NCBI GenBank assembly: GCA_039619475.1
Contig: CM077116.1
Location: 252,140,440-252,204,439, forward strand
Direction: 5' to 3'
Source: Icerya purchasi
Taxonomy: Eukaryota > Arthropoda > Insecta > Hemiptera > Monophlebidae
Length of the DNA stretch: 64,000 bases
This document shows, piece by piece, positions 22,463 through 34,289 of the stretch (positions are counted from its first letter, which is position 1; each line of letters starts with the position of its first letter). A program made the position numbers and the translations under genes. The notes beneath the pieces are model-generated. The model saw only the letters and a list, made by a program, of their open reading frames with translations, was not told the origin of the DNA and made no database searches.

Positions 22463-22573
22463 TATATCAATTTTATCAAAATCGGTGAGTTCGGGTTCGA
22501 GTGCTTTCCTTGTAAGTAAAAAGAATGCGACGTTGCCTTTCTCTCAGCACGGCTTTCTATTAACGAAGGTTAC

Positions 22574-22610
22574 GTACAAACTGTCTTACCCGGGGCAATG
22601 CTAGTCCGAA
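22574..22610 (+). repeat. Dispersed repeat X, copy 3 right part
   Basis: Starts with the second GTACAAAC and matches the minus strand of copy 2 for about 15-20 bases (GTACAAACTGT.TTACC) before diverging into the neighbouring MITE. Confidence 0.5.
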
Positions 22611-22612
22611 AG

Positions 22613-23156
22613 TGATCAGACATATACCGTAAATTGGAATGTTGCAATAGTCTAAACAGTATTTACCGGTTATCTCAAGCAATATTGTTACAATTTGTGT
22701 TAATAATGTTAACAATAATTTATTTTTATTATATTGTTTTCAGATTTTTGTTTAAACTGGAAAATAAATTTAAGTGCGCCGTTTATAATTTAGAAACAAA
22801 TTTTGATGTTTGTTATTATAACTGGTATATTTTCGTATATGGTAATATAATATGATTTCCAAAATACAAAATGAAATGATCTGTAAATAAAATAAATTCC
22901 TTTGTTTTCGTTTGCATAATTTAAAATATTTACCTTCATACATTATAGTTGTAAATAAAATAAAAATAAAACTTAAAAATTCTAACCAACTTTGGGACTG
23001 TACCTGTAACCGTCAAATTATTGGTGTTGTAACTACACAATTGTACTATAATTCTGCATTGTGATAACTTTTTGCCACTGCTATTTACATTATACTATTT
23101 TTAATAAATAATTATTTTAATTTGCAACATCGCAATTTACGATATATGTCTGATCA
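22613..23156. mobile_element. MITE with ~35-bp TIRs
   Basis: TGATCAGACATATACCGTAA (22613 onwards) and the reverse complement of 23122-23156 (TGATCAGACATATATCGTAA) match over 35 bases with three or four mismatches, ending in ATGTTGCAA. The interior is AT-rich and non-coding. No clear TSD is seen, so the superfamily is open. Confidence 0.65.
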
Positions 23157-23391
23157 TTTTTGAATTTGCCAACTACGATTCAGACCGAGATAAATGAGAT
23201 AACAGCATCCTGTTTAAATCGTGTTGTTTATATAACCTGTAAAATTTGGAAGTTAACTTTCTTGGGATTAATCAATTATTTAAATCTACTTCGTTATGTA
23301 AACATGTAATAAAAAATATTAAATACGTAGTTTTTCTTTAAAAATAACTAAATTGTGAAAAAATATTGTTTACAGAAATTTAAGTGCAGTA

Positions 23392-23694
23392 CATGGGCGT
23401 CGCATCGGATGGCAGAGGGGGGCAGCTGCCCCACCTTGGAGCCTTGAAACTTTTTAATCAACTGGCCATAATGAGTATTCATAGGTGCGTAATCATGAAT
23501 AATTTGCCAGAAACCCACGAAAATTTTGTTTTAATTAAGATTTTATTCTTGTTTAATAAAATATTAAGCTTTTACAACTTATAAATTTGATTTTTTCTAT
23601 AACTCATATTATTTTTCTATCATCTTGCCTCCCCTTGGCGGCTGACAACTCATGTTGACCCCCCTCCCCGGCCCATCGGTTGGCGACGCCCTTG
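23392..23694. mobile_element. hAT-type MITE, 303 bp
   Basis: The ends are CATGGGCGTCGC at the left and CAAGGGCGTCGC as the reverse complement at the right. GTGCAGTA is perfectly duplicated (23384-23391 and 23695-23702). Non-coding, with G/C-run segments just inside each end as in the 10.9-kb element. Confidence 0.85.
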
Positions 23695-23865
23695 GTGCAG
23701 TATAATTCCAACAATGTGATGAAAATCGAGCCAGTATTAATAAAAGATAACATCAAGGCAGCGAGTTTTTTTTCCCCTGAAATATATCGCATGTGATTAT
23801 TTTTATAAAAGTTATAAGATAAAGTTTATAAACATTAATGTCCAAATATCTACAATAGAAAGCAA

Positions 23866-24330
23866 TTTTTTTTTTTTTTCATTATTCAATTAATGAGCCA
23901 CATAGCTACACAGAGGGGGGCTTCATGGCTCAATTAGGAAGGAAATGAGGTTAAACGAGATGGAAAAGTTTGACTTGTTTAAGGAAATTTATTGTTTTAT
24001 CTATGGAGTTGGAGGAATCATTGAGAGCTAGAACACAGCTTGAAGGAGCATGGTGAGAGAGTCGGAGATAAGCTGTCTTTAAGCATGTGAAAATATGATC
24101 AGTCGTTAAGCCCTTTTTGCCACAATGAGGGCAGTCGGCTGGGAAGAGATTTAATAAGAGATGGGAGTGAGTAAGTCGGGTGTGTCCAGTACGTAGCCGA
24201 GTAATCACTATCTCTTCTTGATGTGACTTTCGGTATGAAGAGTTCCACGATTTCGGCTTTTCTTTGAGGTCTCGAAGTTTATTGCTTTCTATGTTATGCC
24301 AATGGTGTTTCCACATAGAAAGTATTAGCT
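23866..24330 (-). mobile_element. 5'-truncated LINE, C-terminal tail with poly(A)
   Basis: On the minus strand the frame carries WKHHWHNIESNKL, then SYRKSHQEEIVITRLRTGHT and a CPHCGKKG...HIFTCL Cys/His cluster, and ends at 23951. An A-run (T-run at 23866-23879 on the plus strand) closes the element. It is the same kind of tail as the 2.7-kb fragment but clearly a different copy. No RT core is present. Confidence 0.75.
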
Positions 24331-25855
24331 CTTTATAATGTGGCAAATTAAGCGTATTAAAAAGTATAATTAAAATTCGTAAATTACTTTGTAAAATATA
24401 AATGAGACTATAAATTAGCGACAATTATTTACTTAAAGCAACTAAATCCGTAAAAGTATAATTTAATAAAATTCAGTTAGCGGTTGATTCAAATTTTATT
24501 ATTTTTTTGATTACATCTTTCTTCTTATTGTCATTTTTAAAATTAATTATTAATAACAGCGGACTAGAGACGTTTAAGGCGCTTTGGAATAAATTTGACA
24601 TTTACATGTCCATTACCAATTAATAATCATTTTCCTTTTCATCTACCTTTTTTTATTACATATAGGGCTATTTCGATTTTTGATGAAAGAAGTTATGTTT
24701 CAATTACATCTATTCAAATTTTAAAGAGTAACTTTTATAATACAGAAACAATATTATTTTGTTCTACAAAAGATTAGTTACAAAGTGAGAGTTTTAATAA
24801 AAAAATATTAGACTTTTGTTTTTTTTTCTCAAAGTAAACTCATATGTTAGAGAAAAGAGCTTATGAAACGTCAGCTCAGTTCAAAATTTAAATCTAAAAT
24901 GAAAAATAATGGGAAATATTTAAAAGGAATTTCAACAATATTATAAAGAGTGCATTTCGTAACGTACGTCATCAAAATATCTGCAAGATCTTTAATATTC
25001 ATAAATTTTTCAATGTGATTTGAAAAACGTGTTTCGAGTCTTAATAGTTATAATTCTAAACCAGCAGAAACATCTGATAAATAATTTAATACCTACACTT
25101 TGTGTGATTTCAAGATTTCTTTCTCATTTGATGGTAAAAGAAATGTAGGCATCAACATTATTATTACAGCATCAGAATGCTCATTAACTTGATCTGTCAT
25201 ATTTGATTTGGAACTATTTTCCACTGTTAAGAATAGAGTCATACACTACATTTTATATGGAGCATGTTTTTCTTCTTCGTATTGTTTTTTCTAAAAAATC
25301 TGATAAAATTTTCCATTTTTTACAAAGTTCGTTTGCAAACTTTTTAATTGTACACTTATTTTCTCAATTCAGTAATCATTTCACAAAATGATCAAGACAT
25401 TTTTCTATGTCTAAATATTTTTCAATTGCTCATAGATTTTTCAATATTACACTAACAGAATCAGGTATTAAACTTTTTGGTACAATAAAAATTATAGTTA
25501 GAGAGGAACTATTTAAAATGTAATACTAAAACTTTAATTTGGCTTTTTTCTTTCTGTTTTTTCCATTCAAATCTAATTAGACCTGCCTTAAAACAGTTAA
25601 CATGGAATACATCAAGCGCTTGATTTCCAACAAACCATCTGGACATACTTTCTTCAGAATTTTTCAGCGAGATTTATGTTGAAGCTATTTTAAAAAATCA
25701 TCCAGATTTTGAATGTTACCAAATAAAAAGGTGCTGATAATAAATTTATTTAATATAGAATAGTTAATAAGTAAGAATAAACTAAATCCATGAGTAAACT
25801 AACGCACATAGTTCGTAGATTAGTTTTTGTTTTGTTACCTAAGTTAAATATCATT
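24331..25855. other. AT-rich stretch without a supported gene
   Basis: Nothing I can name. The minus strand near 25.55-25.68 kb has a short protein-like run (SMSRWFVGNQALDVFHVNCF) that might be decayed transposase, but it is too short to assign. Confidence 0.35.
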
Positions 25856-25945
25856 GATTAGCAGCTTCATTCAACCTTTGTACAATATTTTGAGCAGTTT
25901 GAAATATATTGCACAAAGGTTGAATATTATGATCGAAGCTGATTT
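25856..25945. repeat. Imperfect hairpin beside a hAT gene
   Basis: ATTCAACCTTTGTACAATAT and its near-inverse ATATTGCACAAAGGTTGAAT face each other across about 12 bases. Outer AGCAGCTTC and GAAGCTGAT segments also pair. It lies immediately 3' of the hAT transposase coding sequence. It could be a subterminal repeat; its role is unknown. Confidence 0.5.
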
Positions 25946-25953
25946 TGAATATT

Positions 25954-26674
25954 TCAACTTATATACGTTGCATTTTTACCGCAATTTTTGAAATGTTCTT
26001 CCAATACGACATCGCCACCATTGATTCGTGATCTCAATAACGCTCCAAAATTGCCTTCGTTTTCTTTACGCGGATTTTCTAAATCAAAATCTCCATAATC
26101 TCGATGGCCACGCAATGGGAGTCCCTGTTTTCCACATAGAATGATTATATTTATAATAACGTCGATTTTCGTCAGCTTGAATTTTCTTAACCGTATTAAC
26201 TGCCTTTTCAAACGACATCAACTTTTCCGTCATTACATTTTTGAAATTACTCGCGCGTAAACAAACAGTTTTATGATAGTCAAGATTTTCGTGAAAATTA
26301 AATCTTTCGAGAGATTTTTTACAATTATTGAAACCAACCTTTACCAAAAAATTAGATTTTTGCGTACCTGCGTGACCAACTACTGACGGAGCAAATAGTA
26401 CACAATTCAAACAGAAACAGCTATCTTCGATTTTTGAGTATTTCAACCATCGGTATTTCAAAGAGCAAGGTCGTTCGTGTCTTTGCTTTTGCTTATTTTT
26501 GAAGGGAAATATAAAATCTACGGAAGATTTCCATACATTTGTCAAGGCATCGAACTTTTCTTGATCGATCAAATTTAGTTTTACAAACAGAGATATATCC
26601 ATAGGATTAGTACTCATAGTTGGTGCTGGTGCTATTGCTATAGATTCTGTCGAAGACATTGATGCACAGCCCAC
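25954..26674 (-). pseudogene. hAT transposase, N-terminal half (ZMYM1/DUF4371 type), frameshifted
   Basis: The first frame (26674-26084) starts at MGCASMSS and contains a TTF-type zinc finger. Its key features are the run CSLKYRWLKYS, CFCLNCVLFAP and a Cys/His-rich segment ending FHENLDYHKTVC. Near 26.16 kb the frame shifts into the second one (26211-25954). That frame carries GKQGLPLRGHRDYGDFD and NEGNFGALLRSRINGGDVVLEEH, the start of the DUF4371 region. hAT transposases cut and paste their element. The catalytic triad and dimerisation domain should lie further on the minus strand, but the frame stops at 25954. I could not identify terminal repeats with confidence. Confidence 0.75.
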
Positions 26675-26679
26675 TGCAT

Positions 26680-28260
26680 ACTTTGTACCTGTTTCATGTT
26701 GTAAACCATTTTGACGCTGAGGCTGAGTATCCGTATCTAAGCGTAATCTTTTATCAACAGAAACGTACCATTACTGCAGGTATCACTAGCTTTGGCTTTT
26801 TTTGGGTGGAAAAAATGATCCAAGGAACCTTTACCTTTAGTTTTTCGGTTCATGTTTTATATCACATTCGAAAAAAACAAAAAACTAGGTTCACACGGTT
26901 CCGCGATAAAAGCTAAAGTATGACAGAAAAGAATAAGCCGTCCGCCCTTTTCTGCGTTTCATACGGCATGAATAGCAGAAATGTGCCCCATCAGCTAAAA
27001 AATGACAAAAGATCGGAATTTGAATGAAATCTTCTCGTCATTTTTTCTATGTATACAGCTATTTAGTAATTTCCTTCTCTCTTTCTAGCACATCGACTGG
27101 CCGTTATATTTTTCTTTTTCTATTTACTTATCATTTCACTCTGTTGCAATTTACTACTACATGCGCAATCCATGCAGCTCCGGGCTTTTCTAAGCAACTG
27201 GCATGACGTAATTTATCCCAGCACTGGTAACAGTATGGTACGTTGATAAACAGCGTAAACTAGCATTAGTGTTGAGTGTAAAATGTCAGATCTATTTGGG
27301 TCCGCTGGATACGAATCCGGGATGCGGTTCCCGAAATTCCGGATCCGTATCCGAAGAAATAACGAACTTACCCATCACTACTACATACAGCCCAACGAAG
27401 CAACATAAAAAAAATTATTTTACGTTTCTACATCGAATTTATTTATTTTTTCTGTACTATCCCGCTTTACGCTACAAAACTAATTTTGGAAAAAATTTCG
27501 GAGATTTTTTTGGGGGAGCAATGACCCCGTGGCACCCCCCTTGAGTGCACCAATGCACCTAGATACAATTTGGTGTGCGGTAATGGATGAAGCGTTTCAT
27601 AAGATCTTTCAACAGTAGTCGTCATGTGAAAATTATGTACAACAGACAGAAATGGCACGATGGATCAGTTAATTTTTCGTATCGAGATTGTACATCTATA
27701 ATCATTTTTTGAAAATGGAAAAAAATGGAAAATTTATTAACAGTCGCATTTGGCACGCGAGGGAGCGGGTGGTGTATGCTTTATAGACTTGCGTGCAGCG
27801 ACAGATACTAAAAAAATAGTGTGTGATTATAAAAAATATTACAAACGAAGAGTAAAAAAAAGAGGAATTGGATGGATTCATTTTTTATACCTACTGTGAT
27901 AACTTGGATTTATTTTGAATGGGTATCGTCTGAATTTTGGAAACATAGAGTGGGAGGGAAAAGGGGATGCGATATTCATTTTAGTGGCGGGATGATATGC
28001 GTAGATTAATTTAAAAAAATTACTAGTCACGACTGAATTTTCGAAAACTGAATTCACATCTTGTATAATAGAGAGAAAAAAAAATAATATTATGTGGTTT
28101 AATATTTAAAAAATTATATTATCATATATGCATATAGTTCGATATTGGCATGGGTTTAAGAGTGTGTGCTGGAATGAATACTATGTGTCCGCAATATTGT
28201 GCATATTTTTATTGCTAAGCTGATAGAGTATTAGGTAAGAATGATTGAGTGAGATAAATG
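26680..28260. other. Intergenic, possible hAT 5' flank
   Basis: No gene is supported. A GTGGCACCCCCC...AGTGCACCAATG segment at 27529-27554 looks like a hAT right terminus, but I found no matching left end or TSD, so it is not called. Confidence 0.35.
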
Positions 28261-28264
28261 CGTG

Positions 28265-28712
28265 TTTTTTTTTTTTTTATCCCCCTTGGGTTTGCTACCA
28301 AAGAGCATTAGCCCAGAAAAAAGGAATAGATGCATGGAATAGAATAGAAATTATATTTTTATTTTGTCGACAATAGAATCAAGGAACACCCCTAGGACAG
28401 GAACAACTGAGAAAATAGGTAGAGAAAGAACATAAGAGGCGTTGAAAGGAGCAGGAAGACCAAGCTTTAAAAGATGATAATAAAGTAACTCACGCTCGCG
28501 AGATAAACCAGAGCACTCGAAGAGCACGTGATTCGCACCACAAATATACTGGCAAACTTCAGGATCCAATGAACAAAAAGGAGATGCAGCCAAGAAAAAG
28601 CGATTTAGAGAAGAAGAAAGGAGACTATGCGAGAAACGGAGGTGAGATAATTTAGTAATTATGGACCGATGCAAACTGGGGAACTCATAGAACCAAGGAC
28701 GAGGAGGAGATG
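28265..28712 (-). mobile_element. RNase H LINE family, copy 1 (3' fragment)
   Basis: The minus strand encodes the extreme C-terminus of the family: SIITKLSHLRFSHSLL, CGANHVLFECSGLSRERELL and LKLGLPAPFNA. It aligns residue by residue with the end of the longer copy at 28.9 kb but is clearly diverged. The T-run at 28265-28278 is its poly(A) tail read from the other strand. Its 3' UTR differs from copies 2, 3 and 5. Confidence 0.75.
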
Positions 28713-28964
28713 CGTGTTATAAGACTTGTTCAGCACCATATTACTAAAAGAAACAAAAAGAAAAAAAGAATTTAACATAATTGTATGTCGGAACTAACAA
28801 AAAAAAATTCTTGTCAAACCTGAAAAATATGAATAAATGCGTGGACAATGCACACACACGCACATATTTTTTTTTGTTTTTTTGTTTTTTTATGGGCACG
28901 TTAGCACAGGACATTTACCGAACACAAAAGATTAGAAGAATAGAAAGACATATGGAGCGACGGG

Positions 28965-30416
28965 TTATATCAAGAAACGATTAGAGACAGAAGAAATGAA
29001 GGCGGCTAACAAAGGAACAACAGAAGGAGATGGAAAAACGAGAATGTAGAGGGCACTGTAAGGAGTAGGGAGGCCAAGGTTAAGCAAATTGGAATAAAAT
29101 ATCGCGCGTTCTGTAGAAATGGAGGAACATTCGAATAGTACGTGGTTTGCATCACATGTGGCATTCAAGGTAGGAGGATGAAAGGGACACAAAGGAGATT
29201 GAACAAGAGCAAAGCGGAAACGAGAAGCCGGGAGCAGACTATGATTAAAACGAAGATGAATTATGGAAGAAGTGGCAGAACGGCTGATACTGGGAACATT
29301 GTTAAAACAAGGAGAAACGGATGGAAAAGGCTGTAAGGCAAGGTAAAAGGAGTTACGGTTGGAGAAAAATGACGGATAGAGATCAGTCCAAAAATCACGA
29401 TGAGAACGAAAAGAGAAAGAGTAAAGACTTTGGGAAGGAAATCTGCCTATGAAACGACCATTTACTGCGGCCGAGCATGCTAACGAGTCAGCAAGATCAT
29501 TACCAGCTATACCACAGTGGCTAGGAATCCAAAGCAGGTCAATATGGATAAAACGGGCAGCTAATAAATTGAAAATTAAGGAACGAATATAAAGAATAAT
29601 AGGACAGAAAGAAGGTTCAGGGAAAGGAGACACGATAGCTGCTAAAACGTTCTTCGAGTCGAAGCATAGAAGGAAATTCACTAAATTGGAAGTTGAAGAT
29701 ATAAAAAGGAACGCACGCAAAATAGTCATGAATTCGGCTAGGAAGACAGAAGAAAAAGAGGGAAGTTGAAATAGCTCAGAATAGTTGAGAGCAGGAAGAA
29801 TAAAAGCGGTACCGACCCCCGAAGCAGATTTCGAGCCGTCCGTAAAAATCGTGATGTGAGCAGGAAATAGTGAGGAAAGAGTGTAGTTAAATTCTTCGTG
29901 AATAGCAGGACAAGGAAGAGACTTAATGTTAGAAGGTAAAGAGAATAGCTTAGGGGGATGAGACAGTTCAGAAAAGTTATACGTAAAGTATGGAGATTTG
30001 TTCTGGGAGAGGACAAAGTGAGAAAGTGGAACGAGTCGAGAAGAGATGAGAGAAAGAATTGAAATCTTACGAGGAGAAAAACGCCAGTTGACCTGGATAT
30101 ATTGATAAGAATTCATGAGTTTGGAAGGAGAGATCTGCAGACGTCTAATCGTGAATCTTTTACCAAGGTGAAGTCTTCGAATACAAAGAGGAACGAAATT
30201 AGTTTTGGCCAGAAGAGCTGGAATTGGAGAAAAATTCAGGGCACCAATACAGAGGTGAAGACAAGAATTTTGGAGATTACCACCCCACTTGGTTGAAGAC
30301 AACGCCTTCAAAAAATTGAATCTTTTGAGAGCAGACGCGTAGAGATAGTTAATATGATCATGAATGGATAGAGTACTATTAAGAATTACGCCAAGGTAGG
30401 AGAAAAAAGTGAGCAA
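28965..30416 (-). pseudogene. RT thumb and RNase H domain of LINE copy 2
   Basis: This 483-codon frame begins in the RT thumb (FSYLGVILNSTLSIHDH). RNase H follows at about residues 190-320: FTDGSKSASGVG (first Asp), FLAEFMTILRA (Glu), LCFDSKNVLAA (second Asp) and LLWIPSHCGIAGNDLAD (last Asp). The C-terminal HLRFNHSLL...CDANHVLFECSS motif replaces the usual zinc cluster. RNase H removes the RNA template strand during target-primed reverse transcription. All four acidic positions are kept. The frame is open to its natural stop but has lost connection to the RT core upstream by a shift near 30.4 kb. Confidence 0.8.
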
Positions 30417-31186
30417 AGGAATAGGAACCTAGCACATGAAAAGGTTAACCAAGGAACGATCAAAAGGACGAAATGTAAAAACGATACAGGCAGATTTCTC
30501 AGGAGAAGTAGAGAGGTGAAGAATAAAGAATTTTTTAAAACAGCAAGGGAGTTATTAAGCTCCTCATTAGCAGAAAAAAGATCATTAGAAGAAGAATAGA
30601 CGAGAATATCGTCGACAAAGAATAATGAACTAGACGGAATAGAAAGGGAAGAAAGACTAAAGAAGTAAATGTTAAAAAGGGTAGGACTAAGGCACGATCC
30701 CTGCGGAAGACCTCGAAAAACTGTCCTGGAATCAGAAAAGAAAGGGGTTGAAAGATGGATAGTTCTGTTCCGAAACAGATTGATAATTAAAGATGTAAAC
30801 TCAAGAGGAATATTGGTGGAAAGCATTTTATTCTGAAGAGAAGGAAGGTGAACCTCATCAAAAGCTGAGGTAGCATTAACGAACCCAGAGATAGTAAATT
30901 TTTTGTGGATGAATGATTTATAGATATCAAAGAGAAAAAGGGATATGCAATCAGAATCACCAAAGCCAGGACGGACACCAAACATGTTATCAGGAAGAAT
31001 ATTATTATACTCTAGCCACCAGATAAGGTGTTTATTAATCATACGTTCAAAAATTTTTCTTAAACAATAACCTGGAGAAATAGGACGAAAGGAATTGGAA
31101 TTCTTCTTCGGAATAGGAATAATAATAAGAGAATTCCAAAGCGGAGGAGTTTCGGAGATGCATAGAAAAGAATTGTAGATTGACAA
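30386..31186 (-). pseudogene. Reverse transcriptase core of LINE copy 2
   Basis: Non-LTR RT motifs in order: WNSLIIIPIPKK, RPISPGYCLRKIFERM, FGVRPGFGDSD, a FVNATSAFDEV segment where the first catalytic Asp is expected (it reads Asn), FRGLPQGSCLSPTLFN, and FVDDILVYSS with the catalytic Asp pair. The Asn at the first catalytic position and a garbled C-terminus (a frame change after EELNNSL) would make the enzyme inactive. The linker to the endonuclease is the 31995-31243 frame, also open but shifted. Confidence 0.75.
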
Positions 31187-31859
31187 CAGGGTTTTAAGAG
31201 CTGATTCAGAAAGGTTCTTAAGGACACAGAATGGAATGCCATTTATACCAAATTAGAAGAATTAGTCAAGGAAGCACGAAGTTTGTTGATGCTGAAGCTA
31301 GAAGAAAGGAAGTGGGAAGAATTTGAGATAGGAAGGCAAGGAGACCAAGATTCCTCAAGGGAAGGTACATAGTTGGGAGTAACTGAATCAAGAAAAGTAG
31401 TGAGTCTATCTGAAGGAATATTATAATATGATGGACGTTCCGAACTAGAAGAGCGAAAAGCTTTAGCCATCTTCCAAAGATGGGAAATTGAGGTAGATCT
31501 AGAAAACGATGAACAAAAGTTTCTCCGTGAATTTCTTTTGAGTGTTTTGAGGATAAATGTAGCCTTGGCATTAGCCTTTTTATGAGCCATGAAGTTAGCA
31601 AAGGAAGAACAAGACCGGAAGAGTCTAAATGAAGAAACATTGTCTTTAACGGCATTTGTACAATTTTCGTTACACCAAAGTGAGGAAGCCTGAAGATGGT
31701 AATTTCTTTTGGAATGATGAATTGGTGGAGAGGAGGCGCCCAGAGCAGAAGAAATGGAATCAGAGAAAACGTTATATTGTTGAATAGGATCAGCGAAGGA
31801 GTGTATGTAAGGAAGAGATAAGTCGAAATTAGAACGGAATTCCTCCCAGTTAACCTTGT

Positions 31860-32785
31860 TTAGAGACCATTTAGGAGCGAGAGCGGGTATAGAATAATCA
31901 AGAGGAGGAGGAGGAGGGGGGGAGGAAGGAAACGGTGAAGAGAGAGAACAATGGGAACATGATCGCTGCCGAAGGTACCGTCCAGAGTTCTCCAATGACA
32001 GCGAAGACCAAAGTGTGGAGAGGTAAAGGGCAGATCAACAGAGCTGGATGAGTGAGCGCCTCTATAAAGAGTAGGAGAGTTATCATTCAGAAGGACAAAA
32101 TTGTTACCGAGAATAACGTTTTCTAGAACACGGTCATTCCTGTTATGACGCGCAGAGCCCCAAAGAGGAGAGTGAGTATTCCAGTCCCCTCCGACAATGA
32201 AGGGAAGAGAGTGAGGATAAGCCAAAAGAGTGAATGGGAAATTATTAAGGTCAAAATTAGGAGGAATGTATACAAAAAATATATGAACAGGCTGAGGGTG
32301 AATATTTGGGATCGAAATATGGACCAGGTTGGGTGAGTATGAATCAGAAGAAAAGTAAGAAGAATGGTCGTGGGGATAAAGAAGATATAATTTCTTATGA
32401 GGATGGAAGCGCCATCATAGCCATCAACACGATTAGAACGGATTGCTGTAAAGCCACGAATGGAAATATTATAGGATTCCGTAAGCCAGGTTTCAGATAA
32501 AAGAGCAATATGGATAGAAGAGGAGTCAAGTATTCCCTTCAATGCTTGTTGGTTGGCTCTTAGACTACGACAATTCCATTGGAGAATATTAAACTTGTGG
32601 ATCATTTGGAAGAAAGCGTGGGAAACAACGGGAAGAGAATTCTTGTTCGCCGACCAAGAAGGGAGTAAAGAGAGGAGTATGAGTGGAACCATAAAAGAGG
32701 GAGTTAACTGCGGAGGTAGTGGAATAAGAGAAAGAAGTAAGATTGAATCTGCGGCAATAAGGCGAAATATCAAGGAAATAAACAT
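31860..32785 (-). pseudogene. APE-type endonuclease of LINE copy 2, frameshifted
   Basis: The first half (32785 down) includes FNILQWNCRSLRANQQAL and ALLSETWLTESYN with the catalytic Glu, then loses frame after ILIRNYIFF. The second half (32225-31860) includes PFIVGGDWNTHSPLWG and FGSDHVPIVLSLHRF with the GD.N and SDH active-site motifs. APE endonucleases nick the target to prime reverse transcription. One shift around 32.45 kb separates the halves. The downstream Pro/Ser-rich linker continues in yet another frame. Confidence 0.75.
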
Positions 32786-33455
32786 GGATAAATAATAATA
32801 GTTATTGAAGACAGTAAATGAAGAACGACATTACACTAGAACAACATAACGTTCTACGCATCCCATCATTATGTAAAAATGTTATATAAATGAAGCTATG
32901 CTTAGTCCGCATGCAACATGTAAAAGTAAATAACCAGGTCAAAAGCCTGTGACTGACCAAAGGAAAGATTACCGAAACAACATTCTTTGGGCCGGTAGGT
33001 TTCATTACCACCCAAAGCGTTTCTCTAAAATAACCAAGATGAACCATAGGAAGAAAAACATCAACCGCATTGAAATACTGGTTAAAATGAACCGATTCCA
33101 TATATCTTATAATTCTTATAGAAAAAAATTGAAAGGATTGCAAAAGGAAGTTCAAAACTTTGCACTGAGCCACTGAGAGGAGATGACTTAAACCATCTCT
33201 CAACAGCGTTCTGCACAGCAGTGATAAGTTGAAAAGGAGAATGAAGAAGGAATTTAAAAGAGAAGTTAATTGCCGCATAAATTACTGGACAGGAAGGAGA
33301 AAAGTGAAGAGGCAAAGTTAGATGAGGATACAATGTTGTGGGAAGAAAGCAGATCAATAATTTCAGTTGCTAAATTAGTAATAGGGGAAGGAGAAGTCGC
33401 AGAAGAAGAAACAGGTGCAGAATGATTGGAGACTATAGCGGAGGGAACATTGATG

Positions 33456-34267
33456 TTAGGGAAAACCGGGATTATTACTTAAATTAAAAGGCAGGTTTAA
33501 AGACCAGCCGGGGGGGGGGTTAGACGGGATAGGGGGGAATTGCGGCTTAGGTTTAAAAGAATGATAATTTTTATTAGGTTTGTGGAACGTGGGATTCTTA
33601 AGAGGAGCGTGACCAGTAGAAACAGGAGTATCAGGAGAAATGATTAATTTTGAGGAGGGAACAGAGGCGCGACTAGCGTAAGAAAAAGCCGAAGTAGTAA
33701 TGGATTTGTTTTTTATATCAGAAGCTTCATGAAACGAAACGTTTTCAAAAGCCATGATCTTCTTCATGTCCTTTTGCCTAGACCACTCGGGGCAACTGCG
33801 GTCGTTAGAACAGTGTGAGCCGTGGATGTTACAGGAACAGAGGATTTAATCCCTGATAATATGTCGTCTTCTGAAAAGGAGGGGTGGACGCCTGAACTCA
33901 CGCCTAACCAGTACAAAGAATTAGAAGGAATGAATGCCGTTAAGTTATGTTTAAGATGAAAATTTTGATTAAGAAGAAAAGAATTTGCCGTTAAAGAAGA
34001 GGAGAAGGATACAGAGATTCGGTTTCTTCCCCGATGGGAAATGTTCGTAAAGGAAGACGATACTGAACTGATCAGTTTAGCTAGAGCAAGGGGATGATAA
34101 TTGCCTAGGTTAGTACTAGAGGAAGTGTGCTCAACTATAATGACGAGGATGATCAGAAGGATAGGACTGTCCGGACTTGTTATCTCTGTTAACGTTATTA
34201 TTATTATTACCACTGTTATTATTCTTATTATGTTCATCCGGCTATGTCGCATAATTTTATTTTGCAA
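33456..34267 (-). pseudogene. ORF1 (Gag) remnants of LINE copy 2
   Basis: An upstream frame (34267-33764) includes NLGNYHPLALAKL, RNRISVSFSS and LYWLGVSSGVHPSFSEDD, an RNA-binding Gag-type region. A downstream frame (from about 33835) gives a CSCNIHGSHC...CPEWSRQKDMKKIM segment, a Cys/His cluster followed by the CPE..RQK..K.IM.FENVSF motif common in insect LINE ORF1 proteins. At least one shift separates them. The N-terminus is poor in sense and lies over ATT/AAT repeats whose alternative frame is Asn-rich, which is probably the real one. Confidence 0.65.
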
Positions 34268-34289
34268 AAAAACCCCCCTTAGTTTTTAA

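Larger units (their letters stand above)
17937..22573. mobile_element. P-like DNA transposon carrying a THAP gene, with two nested insertions
   Basis: GTACAAAC is duplicated exactly at both edges (17929-17936 and 22574-22581). Repeat X near 11.46 kb shows the same site with a single GTACAAAC, an empty-site control. The imperfect inverted ends share GTTAATAGAAAGCC and CCGTGCTG over about 50 bases. The left end has about six extra terminal bases. THAP domains and 8-bp duplications are both features of P-superfamily elements. Without the nested LINE and DDE transposon the element would be about 1.5 kb, too short for a full P transposase, so it is probably a non-autonomous derivative. Confidence 0.65.
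28867..34270 (-). mobile_element. RNase H LINE family, copy 2 (long, degenerate)
   Basis: Read on the minus strand this copy carries Gag remnants, an APE endonuclease, a reverse transcriptase and RNase H in order, ending in an A-rich tail (T-run 28867-28890). A separate RNase H after the RT, with its thumb and Cys/His tail, marks I/LOA-type LINEs rather than Jockey itself. It is broken by at least four frameshifts or stops. The 5' end was not located exactly and no TSD was found. Confidence 0.8.

Noticed and set aside
24551..27314. hAT element bounded by CAGCGGAC and GTCCGCTG around the 26-kb transposase
   Set aside because: Only 8 bases match at the ends and the flanking 8-mers (ATTAATAA and GATACGAA) do not match, so the pair is likely chance.
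27529..27554. hAT right terminus (AGTGCACCAATG)
   Set aside because: Looks plausible but no matching left end or duplicated 8-mer was found.
29142..32795. Several plus-strand open frames across 29.1-32.8 kb
   Set aside because: They are antisense shadows of the minus-strand LINE; their Arg/Lys/Glu-rich composition mirrors the Ser/Phe/Leu-rich true frames.
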